64,000 nt of DNA from Mangifera indica. Taxonomy: Eukaryota; Streptophyta; Magnoliopsida; Sapindales; Anacardiaceae. Both the position numbers and the translations under genes were made by a program. The stretch lies in assembly GCF_011075055.1 (NCBI RefSeq), contig NC_058151.1:3144001-3208000 (forward strand). Direction: 5' to 3'. This document shows positions 36,863-49,915 of this stretch, in pieces. Below the pieces are notes generated by a model. It was not told the origin of the DNA and made no database searches. It saw nothing but the letters and a program-made list of their open reading frames with translations. Numbering within the stretch: the stretch's first letter is position 1; the number at the start of each line of letters is the position of its first letter.

Positions 36863-38772
36863 CGTAGCGACGGAAAAAGCAGTCGTGTCGACCAAAGCTT
36901 TGATTTTGAGTTTTGACTAATAAACAATTCATGTGAATAAACAATAAACCTAATTAGCTAATTCTATACATCTATGCCCATTCGAGAGTCTTTCTTGGAC
37001 TCCAAGGCAAAAGGCAAATCTTAGTGGGGAGAAAATTATCCTTGTATATAGAGAACTTTAGGTTATTTTAATATTTTATTATTAAAAATAAAAAAATATT
37101 TTAAAAAAATATTATTTACAAAATTATTCAGTATAAATTATTGTTATATTTAATTAAAAATAATAAAAAAATATTATTTTATATAAATATTAGTGGGTTT
37201 AATTATTTTAAAATATTCTTCTTATTACTATTATATTAATTAAAAATGAAGATATTTTTATTTTAAAAAATTTATAAATAAGAATATAATTATAACAAAC
37301 TCAAGACTAATTTGATAATAGTGTTAATTACATTACTTCTTATATTATCTGTCATATTACTATTATGAATAAACCAAATAATATAATGTTAGTAATAAAA
37401 GATAAATTATTAAGATAATATTTTATTCTAACAAACTAGACGACCCATAATGTGAACGATTTATTTGGTTGAAGTTTTACTAACATGTTGAAAATAGAGT
37501 AAATATTTAATGGCATGAGGCATAATTTTGTTGCTAAAAATGCAGGATTTTTGAGATTTATAGATTTGAATTAGCAATATGGGCGATGAAATTGAGTGGG
37601 CAACTTCTATTCTAGAAAGCACAAAAACGCACCTCACGATGCCTTTTTTGCGTTTTCAAAACGTTTTCATTTCCAAAATATTCAAAAACTAGTATGAAAT
37701 GTTTAAAAGGAGTGTTTAAAAAATATAAAAAGAATTCAAAATGTATTTCCGAAAAAGGAACTCGTCTTATTTTTTAATCAAGTAAAAATTAGTTTTATGA
37801 TTCACTCTCTTTCATAATTTCAAACCTTATATCTGATTTTGTCTCCTCTCCTCTTCGACATATGAAACTTCTCTCTTCTTCAACGTGTTAAAACTTATCT
37901 CTTAACTATCCATGAAAATTCGAAAAATTGGTTTTATCATATTTGATATATACTGTTTATTTAGTTGTTAGTTGATAGATCAAATTGTTTGAATGCATAT
38001 TCTTTTATAGCTAAAAAATTGCTGTATTTTATTTTTTTTTAAGAAATACGGATGATTGTATTTTTCTTTTTATAAAATTTGACATTTATTAAAAACCTTC
38101 ATAATTTTCATATTTATACATTTTTTCATGCATTTTTGCTTTCATATTTCTGTATTTCCGCATTTCTATTTTCGTGCTACATAGCTTCTAACCAACAAAA
38201 CTTAAAAGAAAGTCTTTATAATATTGGGAAATTGCTTTGGTTAGACTTAGTGGGGTTCATGGAAACCAAAGAAAAGGCTGGCAGAATTGAAAAACCCAAA
38301 CCAATGGCAGTGAAAGCTAAGACTAGTTCAGCCTTATTCATGAGTAAATTAATCTCAAAAAGAAGAATATATAGGGATTTAGGTATTGCAACTTCAATGC
38401 AAGTTAAGTAACATAAAAAGAAGAAGAGGGGGAGCTTTTGAGTGTCTGCAAGTCTTATAATAATTTTTATACAACTTTTGTAGTCATTGAACTGAATAAT
38501 TTAGTGGTTCAATGGAAGAAATTGGACTCTCTGATTTCCTCGAGTGGCACCAAAGCTTCGCTTTTGAGACCACAAAGATTTCGAAAATTTCAGGATGTTG
38601 GTCGCACCGACCATTGATATTTGAAAAAAAAAATTGAGGAAATTTCTTGAAATCACAGCAGTTTGTCATTGTAATCTCTGCCTACATCACAAGTTTTTGT
38701 AAGAGTTTTTGTTCATTCGTCGGTGCAAAGATATCCTAATACAAGGTTTAATGACCTCAAAATGTAAGAGAC
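36863..38772. other. AT-rich intergenic DNA with a small unrecognised ORF
   Basis: The plus-strand frame at 38079-38411 ends with a basic 50-residue stretch from the Met at 38259 (METKEKAGRIEKPKP...). It has no family I recognise, and the upstream part is a T/C-rich low-complexity translation. Nothing else supported. Confidence 0.35.
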
Positions 38773-38940
38773 AAGGATAGTTTAAGTGATAAAAACGAGA
38801 GATTTCAAGTATGAGATTAAGAGTTTAAATCTTATACGATAACATTTCAAAATTAAACATTGATTATAGAGTCAATTATTAGAATCGGGGTTTTACTAAA
38901 CTGAGATTTTCTCCTTGCAACAACAAAAAAAAACCTCCCT
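38773..38940 (+). mobile_element. SINE-like element
   Basis: The A-box-like 'ggatagtttaagtgataaaa' is followed by a B-box-like GAGTTTAAATCTTATACG, about 100 bp of body and a short A-rich tail (38925-38934). Similar in plan and B-box region to 30115-30313. Tentative. Confidence 0.4.
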
Positions 38941-39594
38941 GCAAAAGGAGTAAAGGATCCATGTTGCCAAAAACTTTAGGAATGTTTCAGCGTATGAAGT
39001 TTGTGCAGTTGAATACAATACATTATGAAGCACTCATATGAGGATTTTAATGTTGCCAGAGCTTTTGAGGAAGACTGCTATAGCAGAAAACAGATAAACA
39101 AGTACGTTTCACAGGAAAAAATAATTAAGTAAAACTGTGAAATTCAACATACAGCAGTTGTGTTATATGAACTGTTTCAATGGGGTTTTCGTTTACATCT
39201 AGATATGAGAACATGTTCCATGAACAACTTCAAGAGAAGTCGGCTGATCCTTTTTGAGATTTTTTTTACCTGTCAGCAAAATGCAAATAAAGAATGACAT
39301 AGGTCTGACATTTTCAGCATTCAGTATTTTTCACCATTGTTATGCGGACTAAACTTCCCGGTCAAACTTACATATTCCACACCCAAAAGAAGATTAACTA
39401 TTACATAGTAACAAACTTTGCTATCAACGAATATGTGTATCGTCATCATACAAGTTAATTTGAGGTGCGTACGAAAGATTTTTTTTTTAATAAAATGTAA
39501 GAATAAAGTTGAATTTTAATCACAAAATTATGAGTGGGTAACGTAGAGGTCCTCTGTTCCCTTACAACTGAAACCATCAGCTTTCATCCATGAT
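38941..39594. other. Intergenic; 3' region of LPA2
   Basis: No gene recognised. The part next to 39595 is the likely 3' UTR of the minus-strand LPA2 gene. Confidence 0.4.
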
Positions 39595-41259
39595 TCAATT
39601 TTGGTCCTTGAGTTTCTCATTTTGCAGGTACTTAAGCACTCCATACGCAACCGTTCCAGCAACAAACAAGAGGACTGTTGGAGTGAAAGTCGGATACAGA
39701 TACTTCACAAAGAATTTATCCCATTCCTCTGGTAAGAAGCCTGTACAATGAAACAGCTAGGTCACAATGTGAAAGCAACATAACATCATGGTTAAAATGC
39801 AAATCCAGATCATTTGTCTGTGCTCCAGTCAATGGTGGAAGTAGCACAAAAATCACACCATTGTGCTATAAAACCCCTATTTTGGGACATTGAATCTTTG
39901 GTACCTTGTTAAATGCAAAAGAAGCACATATTCTCTAAAACAAAACCGTGACTTAAGAAGAAATTTAACAAGTGGTTAAAGAGCTGATTGAAGCAGCCAA
40001 CTTTAAACCATTTCCCCACATTATTGTAGATTTGAGTAAAATACAAGTAGACTCTCTCTAATGCTTTGAAATTTGTCAAAATCTTTCCTAAGATCATCAG
40101 AAACTTCCCTTAAACCTTAACATCCTGTGCAAGGTACCTCCACCTATTCTCTAAATTAGATGGCTATGGTTGTAATTAAGCCAAACTTGAGGGAGGTGAT
40201 AAAATTTACCCCATATGTTGTGGTTAGAAACCATCTGGAAGCATATTGGTTCCTCAATGTTCAACTAGATATATATATATGATGGCTTATCCTCTATGCA
40301 TTTAGTTAAATTCTTAAAAATGAAACAATGAATGAAAACACAAGGAAAAATGTTAGTCTCTGTTACTTTTCGGAGGATTTGTGAGATTTAGGAAACATCT
40401 GGTTTACAAGGTTATCCTCAGGTTTACCACACTAAACTACTGAGCTAAGAAAAATTAGTAAAAATAGTAGTTTTAGTAGAGAATATGCGAGAAAATAGCC
40501 ATTTACCAGGACTCTCAGCTGTCAGTAAGAAAATGCACAGCTAGAAATGGGAGGCTTAAACTTTTAGAATTTGCAAAAACAGGTTATCCCCCATTCAACA
40601 AGGTACACTCTCGCAATTTTTGAGATTGAAAATTCAATCTTCATTCTCTCTTTTTGAACAATCAAACAGAACTATATTAGCAAAGCAAGTTTCCTCCTAT
40701 CCCCAGAAAATTATAGTTGTGAGGACACAAAGCGCCCATTTTCAGGCGAATTATCAAATTGAATCGAATTAACAAAATTTGAACTAAATGATCAAATCAC
40801 TCAACCGTAATTTCAACTAGCACTGCTATATATACCTGAAGCAGCAAGAGTAATGCCTTGAAGAAGAATGACCCCACCAATTCCCAACCAAGCAAGGAGA
40901 AAAGCACTCTCATTCTTCATGATTTCTTTAGCTTTAGCCTCATCTTCTTGACTTACAAAGGCGGGTTTTTGAACGGGAGCGCTCCTAGTAACCGAGGCCC
41001 TCTCTCTTTTACTCTTGGATTTCTTTTTCTTGGTGACAGAAGTGGCAGTAGGTTTCCCAGAAGTAGAAGAGGAGGAGCCAAAGCCTTGGCCAGGAGAAAG
41101 GGGGTTGGGTTTCTTAGGAGAGTCTTGAGTAGACTCAGTGTCGGTTGGGGTGTTCTGAGATTTAATGAATAGGAATTTAGATTTGGTTGTGGAAAGAAGT
41201 TGACTGTAGGGTTCGTTGGTGAAAGATAATGGTGACTGTATTTGGAGTTGCAGCGCCAT
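39595..41259 (-). CDS. LPA2: LOW PSII ACCUMULATION 2-like protein, chloroplast
   Basis: A thylakoid membrane protein; in Arabidopsis LPA2 assists photosystem II assembly by helping CP43 insertion. Two exons on the minus strand, 40836-41259 and 39595-39740 (424+146 nt), give 189 residues, close to the family's length as I remember it. The intron is GT-AG and splits a Gly codon. The N-terminus is Ser/Thr-rich and lacks acidic residues for its first 35 or so positions, like a chloroplast transit peptide. A basic Lys/Ser linker (KKKKSKSKRERASVTR) follows. The conserved C-terminal part has two membrane segments, AFLLAWLGIGGVILLQGITLAASG and TPTVLLFVAGTVAYGVLKY, separated by LPEEWDKFFVKYLYP. Complete, probably functional. 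Confidence 0.92.
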
Positions 41260-43640
41260 TTTCAGTTAAGTTGGTTATGTTGTGTGTCAGTTTATCTCTT
41301 GCTCTGTGTGTCCATTGCTCAAGATATTATTACACACAAATCAACTGCCTAATTATTCTGAACAGCTATTATAAACATGGCCTAGCCCAGCCTAACCGGG
41401 CCTGGCTCGGCCCATTGAGAAACATTCACAATCTTCTTGCACGAAATACCCCATCTAGGGTTGGATACGAACAAAGTCAAGATTGAATACCTCTTGACTT
41501 GAGTTTGATTCAAATGAAGAATAGCTAAATTCGAATTTGTTGAACGAACATTATGGGTGATTCAAATTTGGTTTGAATAAAAATGATTCGTTTGAGTTCG
41601 ATTTGAATTTATAATTCAAATGTATGACTTGAATATGTGACTTATATTTATGGTTTGAATTCGTGATTTATTAAAAAAATAATATCATTTAATAATTACT
41701 TAACATAATTCAAATCGAGTCATTTATCCAACTTGTGAGCTGAACTAAACTGAACTTTTTCTAGTTTGAGTTTGGGGTGGTTTCAAATCAAACCGAATCT
41801 TTTAACTTAAATTTGGTTTAAATTAAAATTAAACAAATTTAAACCAAATTAAACTGGATTTTGAGCCTGAACTAACTTAATTCCTATCCAACCCTAGCCC
41901 CATCTTAGGGTAAATAAGCAATGGTAAATATTTCAATGAAATATAGAAATTTTTTAACATATAAAATATGCTTAATTTCAAAATCATGGATAAAAAAAAG
42001 TCCAACCATCAAAATAAATTTTTCAGTGAACAATACAAAACATTAACTTATTTTTAGATTTATTTTAAAATAATAAAACAATAATTAATTAAAATCTCCA
42101 TTTTTCAAGTGGGTTATAAAAAAATTAATAATATTTCATATATTAACAATAAGTATAAATATTAATATATCATCATGTAATTATACGATTTTAAAATAGA
42201 GATAAAACAATACTCAATCATATAATAAAATATCAGTATTTATATTCATTGTTTGTTCATATATTGCTACTTTATAAAAAGATAAACCTCAATCGAAAGA
42301 TTATAAAATTATTTTGGCTCAATTTGACCATCTTTAATCTTGCATACACCAACACATATTGAGTAGTCATTGAACATACCATATTTTCACCATTGACCTT
42401 GAGCATTTTGTCTATTGTTCACATTGAAAATGAGAAAAAGGTTAACAAACCGTTCATATTCAATTTTCATTGTTTTGGGTGTGCGATTTATTTGTGTTTG
42501 CACTGAAACTGAATGATGCAAAAGATGTAAAGATAGAAACCTTTTTAGTGTAAGTGTTTGTTATGACTGATGTATTAGTAACGTGTAACGTGTTTATGTT
42601 AATTAATTATCTTTAACATTGTTTTATTTTATATAATTAGACAAATATATTAAGATGGTAAAATTGTGATAAAGAAATTAATACATGATATTGATTGTGA
42701 GGACCCTATATGTACATATGGTAAACATTATAGAAATGTTCATAGTCTCGGTATGACTTTATATTGGATACAAGTGATATAATTAGAATTATCATAGTGT
42801 TTAATAACCTTACTAAAATGTATTAAGTATTAACAAATTACACGTATCAAGATTGTTCGTTGATAACTTGCTGAAACACATAAGTGCATTCAAATAAATA
42901 TGTTCACCAAACTGATCTAATAAGAGGAATTTATATCGATGATAACCCTAGTGTCTATATAACACTTCCTTTAACAAATAGTGGTTCATGTAATTATTTG
43001 ATTTGAGGTCATTGGACTATCTTGTACATAAATTTTGTTAAGTGAAAGGGTGAGAAGGTTATTTTGTACCGAATTTCTATTATATCGCTCCTTTTCAATA
43101 TGACAAATGTTTTAGGGGTGAATTATAAATTTTGGAAATTGTTTAAAAATTTTAGAGGTTTTTGGAATTTTGATAAAATTTTAAAGATGTTTTTGAAAAT
43201 TTTAAAATTTCAATATGTTTTTTTAGTAATTTAAAAAATGATAGTTATATTTTTAAATAACTAAATAAAAAGGTTTGAAGTGTTTTGATATTTTTAAAAG
43301 TCTATAATGAATTTTTTTAACTATTAAAGATATATAAATAATTTGATATTAGTATTTAGTATTAATAACTATTTAATAATTTTAATAAAAGGTAGAACAA
43401 TTATTTATATAAAAACTAAATAAATTCACTAAAATAAGTGGATAATGGGTGAAAATTTGATTTTGTTAAACTTAAAGGGTACAAAGTCATTCATCAAACC
43501 TTGTGTGGGATATGGTAATTTCACTTTTTCCTTTAATTTTGGGTTCTCATGGTTTCCACACAACCCCGAAGTGGTGATTAATTCTGCATACACCCCCTTC
43601 AAATAGGCTGTTTTAAAATTTCTCTAACAAAAATATCATA
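41260..43640. other. AT-rich intergenic DNA
   Basis: 41375-41405 holds GGCCC/TGGGC-type motifs in the upstream region of LPA2. 41480-41880 is a degenerate 'gatttgaatttataattcaa'-type tract. 42130-42270 is a weak copy of the AT-rich palindromic MITE. 42640-43060 has a composition reminiscent of transposon spacer DNA, but I cannot assign it. No gene seen. Confidence 0.4.
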
Positions 43641-43649
43641 AACCTTTTA

Positions 43650-44052
43650 GGCCAAAAGACTTTTTCTCATCCACAAAGTTTTAAAATTTCAAATATCTAC
43701 TCTTTTGTTAAAATTTTCGGTTAATGTTAAAGATAAAAATATTAAAAAAACTAAAATTTTATCATATTTTTTCATTTAATTTAAAAATTTAATAATTTTT
43801 TCTATCAAAAATTTAAAAAATGATAATTTTCCTTTTAAAATTTTTTCTATCACGTGTTCTTTCTTCCTCTTGGTCACTTACTTTATCTCCTCCATTGGCT
43901 TCTCTCTCTAAGGGGAGGAACGTAATAAAATTTTATTTTTTTAATATTTTTAGTTAAACAATAATTTTATCTTTAATTATAATTAAAAATTTTAAAATGA
44001 AAGTAGATATTTGAGTTTTTAAAATTTTATAAATGGAATAAGTCTTTTGGCC
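43650..44052. mobile_element. Mutator-type MITE (MULE-derived), 403 bp
   Basis: Terminal inverted repeats of roughly 100 bp. The left end GGCCAAAAGACTTTTTCTCA and the right end (reverse complement GGCCAAAAGACTTATTCCAT) diverge gradually inward. It is flanked by 9-bp direct repeats AACCTTTTA (43641-43649) and AACTTTTTA (44053-44061), with one mismatch. A 9-bp duplication with long inverted repeats is the signature of the Mutator superfamily. No coding capacity. It ends about 230 bp upstream of the start codon of the next gene. Confidence 0.8.
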
Positions 44053-44283
44053 AACTTTTTAAATAAAAACTTTTTATATGATTGGAGTAAATATGATTAA
44101 GCTAAACTTTGGGATAGAAATATTTCTTTTAGATTGTACGCTTAAAATGGAGGGAGTGCCGTAGTCCATTTTCCTCGTCATCAAATTTGTCAACATTTCT
44201 CCTCCACAATTCGTATTTTGTCTGATGAACTTAATGGAAGGCACAATTTTTTTACACCCCAAACTGACCAATTGTTTTTGTTC

Positions 44284-47200
44284 ATGGCTGTTATCGCTTT
44301 CCCAAACATTCTTTCTCAATTCTTGGAGCCAAATCACCACTCTCTCCGACGAAGCAAATGCACTTGTTGCGCCTCTCCAGCGGCGAGAGAAACCAGAAGG
44401 AAAGGATCGGCGATTGTGTGGTTCAAACAAGATCTTCGCGTGGACGATCACCTCGGTCTCATCGCTGCCTCTAACTACCAAGCTGTCCTTCCTCTTTACG
44501 TTTTTGATCATAGGATTCTTTCTTGTAAGTGTTTTAGCTTTCTCTCTCTCTTTTCTTTTTTTCTGCCTTGGAATTTATTTTATGATAGTTGAATATGCTT
44601 TGTGCGTTCTTTAATTTTGTGTCAGAATCACTGTTTTATTTACAGCTAGAAGCTTAGGCTACTATAGCCAGTCCATGTTTTATCAAGGGGCTGGTCACTT
44701 GAATCAACAATCAATGCAGATGTACATAGTAATTTAAATACTGTTATAATTTGTTCAAACTGGTTTGACTAATTAATTACTTCATTTAAAAGGTTTAACT
44801 CACATGTAATACCTGATCATATTATTTTGGCAATGATGTTTAATGCATGAAAATGAGCATCTGTATTCTTGTTATGGTGTTGATGAAATGTGGCAGTTTG
44901 TGGCTATTTCATTGTATGTACTGATGCAAGCGATAATTTGTGTAGGTTATTCTGATGAAATGCTAGAACTGGTTCTTTTTGCTTTGGAAGACCTGAGAAA
45001 GTCATTAAAGGGACAGGGCTCTGATGTGATGATCAGATTTGGAAAAGTAGAAAATGTCATCAAGGAACTTGTAGACGAGGTTGTTATTTGTTATATTTGC
45101 TTAGTGTGCTGATCTTTTAAGGGGGGCCTTTCAAGTAAATTGTCCACTCATGTTTGTTAAATTTGTCATAAGGTTGCAACAGGTGAAAGCTACCAGTATA
45201 TTTGCTCAAGAGGAGGTTGAGTACCATCTTCGCATGATCATGGGCATTGTGGATGAAACCTTGGCAACAACAAACTTTGAAGATGGAAAGCCAAACATGT
45301 GTCTGTGGCAGACACCATTTTATGATATTAAGGTGGTTTTTCTGCCTTTTATTGGTGTATGAAATTTAGCCATGTCAGTAGTTATGTGTAATTTGCTCAA
45401 TTATATTCATGTCATGTAGAATCTGAATGACCTGCCTGACTCACACAATGACTTTTTGAAACTTCAACTGCCCGTGACTTTGCCTACTCAGCCCCCTGCA
45501 TTACTGGGTTCAAAATTGGAAGTGGATTGGGGTAAATTTTAATTTCGGTAAAACTTTACATTGTAATTCTCTTTGCCTAATATTTTCATGTTAAGATTCA
45601 AATTTTATCGATTTTAGTGTATGAAAAGCTTTTGATATGCAATTTTGGTTAACCCTAGTGACAATGATGGTTAAACTGTGAATCAGGTCTTTTGCCCACA
45701 TTTGATGATTTGAAGAAATTTATGACTGAGAATCCATGGAAATTGAAAGAGAGTTGGGGTTTAATCAAGAATATTTCAGCTGAAACTATATTACTTGAGA
45801 AATCAAAATCAGGGGAAAGAAGAAAAAGAAATATGAATGTCAATCATGCTCCTGTGAAGAAGCCAGATACATCCATTTTTGTCACACAGAAGGGTAATAT
45901 TGTCAGAGGTGGAACAAGTGCTATATTGAATGCATTGGCAGCATATTTTAGATATTTGGAGGGAACAGCCGGCAATGATTGGCTAGAGTATGTGGTGATT
46001 ATATATGTTGATTTATCTTGATTATGCAATGGAATACTTAAGTTCTTGTGCATGACTTCTTACCTGAGTAATACAATATGGCTTAATCTAATGTTTGCAG
46101 TGTAATTGATGCCTGACTTAATACTCTTGTTGATAAATTTTGTGGCATACTAGTTACACTGTACGGAGCATTAAGTTAACATGGATAAAAACTATATTAT
46201 TTTGTATCCTGCTAACTTTTAAATTCTACTTTCTTATCTATGAGTTTATATTTAAAGTGTAAGATTTTGTCTTCTCTAACCTTTGTCTTATGCTATGCAT
46301 CTTATTGGACTTTTGACATGATTGAAGAAAATATTATTTGGGAGTGTTATCTTTTCCTAATTCCTTTTTGTTTTGGATCATAGAATGTTTCACAAAAGCT
46401 TTCCTGTTAGTGGTGCCTGTGTTTTAGGGGATGCTAGAAATTTTAGAGGTTTGGGCATTGGCCATTTGTATTTGGTAGATGTTGGCTAATGGCTAGTCAT
46501 TCTGTTGATTTCACTTGCTTCATAGATTTCATGGTAATCATTTAATTACTCTTCACAGTTGCTGAAGCATTACATTGGAACTTTGCTAGTACACTTTGAT
46601 GTTGATCATGGTTATGAAATTTCCAAGAAGAGCTCATCAGATTCCATTGAAATTTCATATACACTTTTGATGTTGATCGTGGTGTTGGGTTTAATAGTCT
46701 TCTTGTCTTGATCTTGTGATAGGGTCGATGAAAAGCTACGCAATGCAGAAAATCAGGACGGAGCTTCATTTTTTACACTCTTTGGCCCAGCTCTTTGTCT
46801 TGGTATCATATCAAGAAGGAGAGTGCATTATGAAGCCATCAAGTATGAGAAAGAACGAAATGTTGGATTGTTATCACCCTTGGGATATTCTGCTGTCACT
46901 GTTGCTGCAGTAGCTGATGCTGTTTGTTCAATGGAGGTATTGTGATTTCTTGGAAATGTCAGTTTCATATGTTTAGTGTAGAAATAGTAATGCCAAATTT
47001 GTTATGTGCTTGATTAGTCTGATGAAAAGGGGGAGGGGGGGGGGGGGGGGGGGGGGGGGGGTGTGGGGTGGGGTGGGTTCCTTTCTTTTGTTTTACTGAT
47101 TAATGTTTTTTCATATAAACCATTCTTTGTTTTTTCTTTCCTATGGCAGTGGTACTGGCTTCTGTCTCTAAGAAGTTTAATTAGTGAAGGAGGAATGTAT

Positions 47201-49065
47201 AACACACGGATATGGAGATGGAATGGCTATCTAATACAGGTTCAAATTTGATGCATTTAATATTCAGTTTCCTTTGTATAGTTTATTTGGTAGATTTTAC
47301 AGGAAATTTATTGTATTTTGTTCTGTGAGAAATATTTGAAACAATTTTGAGTTGATTTCTTCAATTTTGCATTGAAAATGTATATTCTTGCAGTATGCAG
47401 TTGCTGGAAATGAAGGTCCTGCCATTCTGCTTGTGCATGGTTTTGGTGCATTCCTTGAGCACTACCGTGACAATATATATGGCATAGCTGAAGGTGGAAG
47501 CCGTGTTTGGGCCATCACAGTTTTAGGATTTGGCAAATCAGAAAAACCAAATACTGAGTACACTGAATTAATGTGGGCTCAATTACTGAGAGATTTTGTT
47601 GTTGAAGTTGTCGGTGAACCAGTACATCTTATAGGGAATTCAATTGGTGGTATATTTTAAATTTCCAACCTGATATTTTCCTTTCATGAACTTGTCTGCT
47701 TTATTACTCACCATCAGTTACCTAATTCTCAGTATGTATTATCACCAGGCTATTTTGTTGCAATTGTTGCTTGTCTTTGGCATCCTTTGGTCAAGTCTGT
47801 TGTCCTTATCAACAGTGCTGGCAATGTTATACCTGAATATTCATTTACACAGTTCTCTAATGTAAGTCTAAATAAATTTCTGTTCAAATTTTACTAAATT
47901 TAACTAACTCGTCTCAGACCTCAAAGTTCTGTTTATTTGTACTTTGTATGTCGTGGTGGTGTACTAGAATCTGGAAGTTAGTCATGCAATGGCCTGTAAT
48001 TTAAAAGTACCTGGAAGATCTAGGGTGTTAGATTAATATATTTTACTTCTGCTCTGAGCTTATTGAGTAGTGGGAAATATTGTTTGAATTGCATTGCTGA
48101 GCTACTAATGAGCTGTTACTGAAGACATCTTGAGTTCTGAGCTTATTGAGCAGTGGGAAATGTTGTTATTATTTGCTTAAAGCTATGATATCTGTAATTA
48201 TTCTTGGTGGTTTTACAAATGGTTCAGGAGAGACAGACTTCTGGCCCTGCATGGCTAGGTGCTCGTCTCCTTTTGCTCTATTTGAGATTTAATATCAGTA
48301 ACATAGTGAAACAATGTTACCCAACTGTAAGTTCTTTTTCCATTTCCATTTCCAACTTTGTGTTGTGTCTGGTGATTATGTGGTGATCAATTCTGCATTC
48401 TTCCACTTTGCAGAGGACAGAGCGAGTTGATGACTGTCTCATTGGTGAAATGCTAAGAGCAGTATCCTCTTCTTTAATGGAAGTTTGTTTTTCAGTTTAG
48501 CATTTGTTTATGTTGCTTTAACATATATTAAAGTCTCATGATCCTGGGGTGCTGGTAGTGCTGGAAAGTATTTTCAGCTTTAATCTCTCACTTCCTCTTA
48601 ATTATCTCTTGGAAGGGTTCAATGAGAAGGTTCTAATCATACAGGTAAATTCTCCTCGTGCCGAAAAATCAACATACACACTGTGTGGATGTGTTTAGCC
48701 TGTGTGTCAATAAATCCATCACAGCTACTTGCTGATTCGTAACTTATGAACCATTTTTCATTTGGTATTAGGGAATGAAAGATCCAATATCTGATTCAAA
48801 GTCTAAACTGGCTATGCTTAGAGAACATTGTCCTGGGTTTGTAATCAGGGAATTAGATGCTGGTAAGTATACTGCTGTACCCAGCAAATTTGTAACCTCT
48901 GTTAATTTCCCAACAAATTAACTTCATTGTGCCGCTAATTCATTCCTTTTTTCTGATACGCCAGGCCATTGCCCGCATGACGAGAGGCCAGAAGAAGTGA
49001 ATTCTATAATCATCAAATGGATAGAGACCATAGAAAGTAAACTCCCTGCTGAGAGCTCACTGTAG
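44284..49065 (+). CDS. Photolyase/cryptochrome-like and alpha/beta-hydrolase fusion protein
   Basis: Fourteen exons: 44284-44524, 44946-45079, 45183-45332, 45420-45531, 45687-45987, 46723-46936, 47150-47239, 47394-47649, 47749-47861, 48228-48326, 48414-48461, 48534-48644, 48772-48862, 48965-49065. They total 2,061 nt (686 aa), all GT-AG. The basic N-terminus suggests organelle targeting. The photolyase alpha/beta domain starts at about residue 42 (AIVWFKQDLRVDDH). Part of the helical domain follows (GTSAILNALAAYFRYL; GIISRRRVHYEAIKYE), ending at WRWNGYLIQ near 414 without the usual C-terminal FAD-binding helices. An alpha/beta-hydrolase follows: LLVHGFGAF (about 426-434), nucleophile elbow GNSIGG with S497, probable acid D627, H655. 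The whole length corresponds to Arabidopsis At4g25290-type proteins, as I recall. Substrate unknown. Exon 1's donor and the start (Met 44284) are my choice; an upstream in-frame Met lies at 44218. Confidence 0.88.
47029..47077 (+). repeat. Poly-G tract in intron 6 of the fusion gene
   Basis: Twenty-seven consecutive G (47035-47061) are preceded by five G and an A and followed by tgtggggtggggtggg. The tract is on the sense strand, 70 bp before the exon 7 acceptor. It should favour G-quadruplex folding in DNA and pre-mRNA. Its true length may be unreliable in the assembly. Confidence 0.9.
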
Positions 49066-49915
49066 TTGGTTAGACTAATGCTTGAAAGCTAGCTGGGGGA
49101 AGGGAAAAGGTAAAAATTACATATTCCATGTCAGAGATAAGAAATTTGACTACTCCTTACTACTCTCTTCACAACTGAGAGAATTTATGTTATTGTACAG
49201 ATTCGGTAATTGTTTACTGTAAGGGTCTAATTAGGGTACTGCAGATGATCACCCTCGAACCCCTTTAGAACATTATCATAGCAAAATTTTTTATCATGTA
49301 AGGCTTTATACATACGTAATTAAAAAAATATAATTTATTGTTAGGTTTAAAAACCATTCAAACTGCAATCCAAACTTTTAGCTGTTTTTCTAAAATTTAT
49401 CAATTAAACTAAATTATTTTATAAATTAAATTAAACTATAATATTTGAACGGTTTGATTTAATTTTATAGTTTTATAGTTTAAATTAAATTATATATATC
49501 TGTCCAAAAACTCTCACCAAAGGACAAAGGCGAATTCAAAGTTTAAAATACTGGGGTATCAACAAAACAAGTGCCTGTCTTTTATGGCACGGTACATTTC
49601 GTTTACAGCAAAAAGTGTTTCAAATGTTTAGCTCCGCTTCCCAAATAAACCAAAGAATAAGCTGACAAGAAATTATGGTCACAGCCGAATATGGCTCTCT
49701 TCTCTTGCCTCTCAAATGGAGAAGATGAATTTCTAACACAAATGGGAATTTAATAACTTTAAATTTCAGGAACTTTGCATAACTTTGGCCATTCCCAACA
49801 ATTTGTCGACAAGTCCGTCACTTTGAATTTGCTTTGTCTCCAACAAGAATTGCCACTCTAAATCTCTCTTTTTCCCCTAAAATTTTCCCCATCCTTGTTC
49901 TTTAGTTCAATATTC
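49066..49915. other. Spacer between two convergent genes
   Basis: 850 bp holding the 3' ends of the fusion gene (+) and the peptidase gene (-). 49330-49500 is an AT-rich low-complexity tract. No other feature. Confidence 0.5.

Noticed and set aside
44225..44614. Second plus-strand frame overlapping exon 1 of the fusion gene
   Set aside because: A shifted shadow; only the frame from 44284 gives the photolyase motif and joins exon 2 in phase.
47014..47205. Proline-rich minus-strand frame
   Set aside because: An artefact of the poly-G tract in intron 6, overlapping exon 7 of a plus-strand gene.
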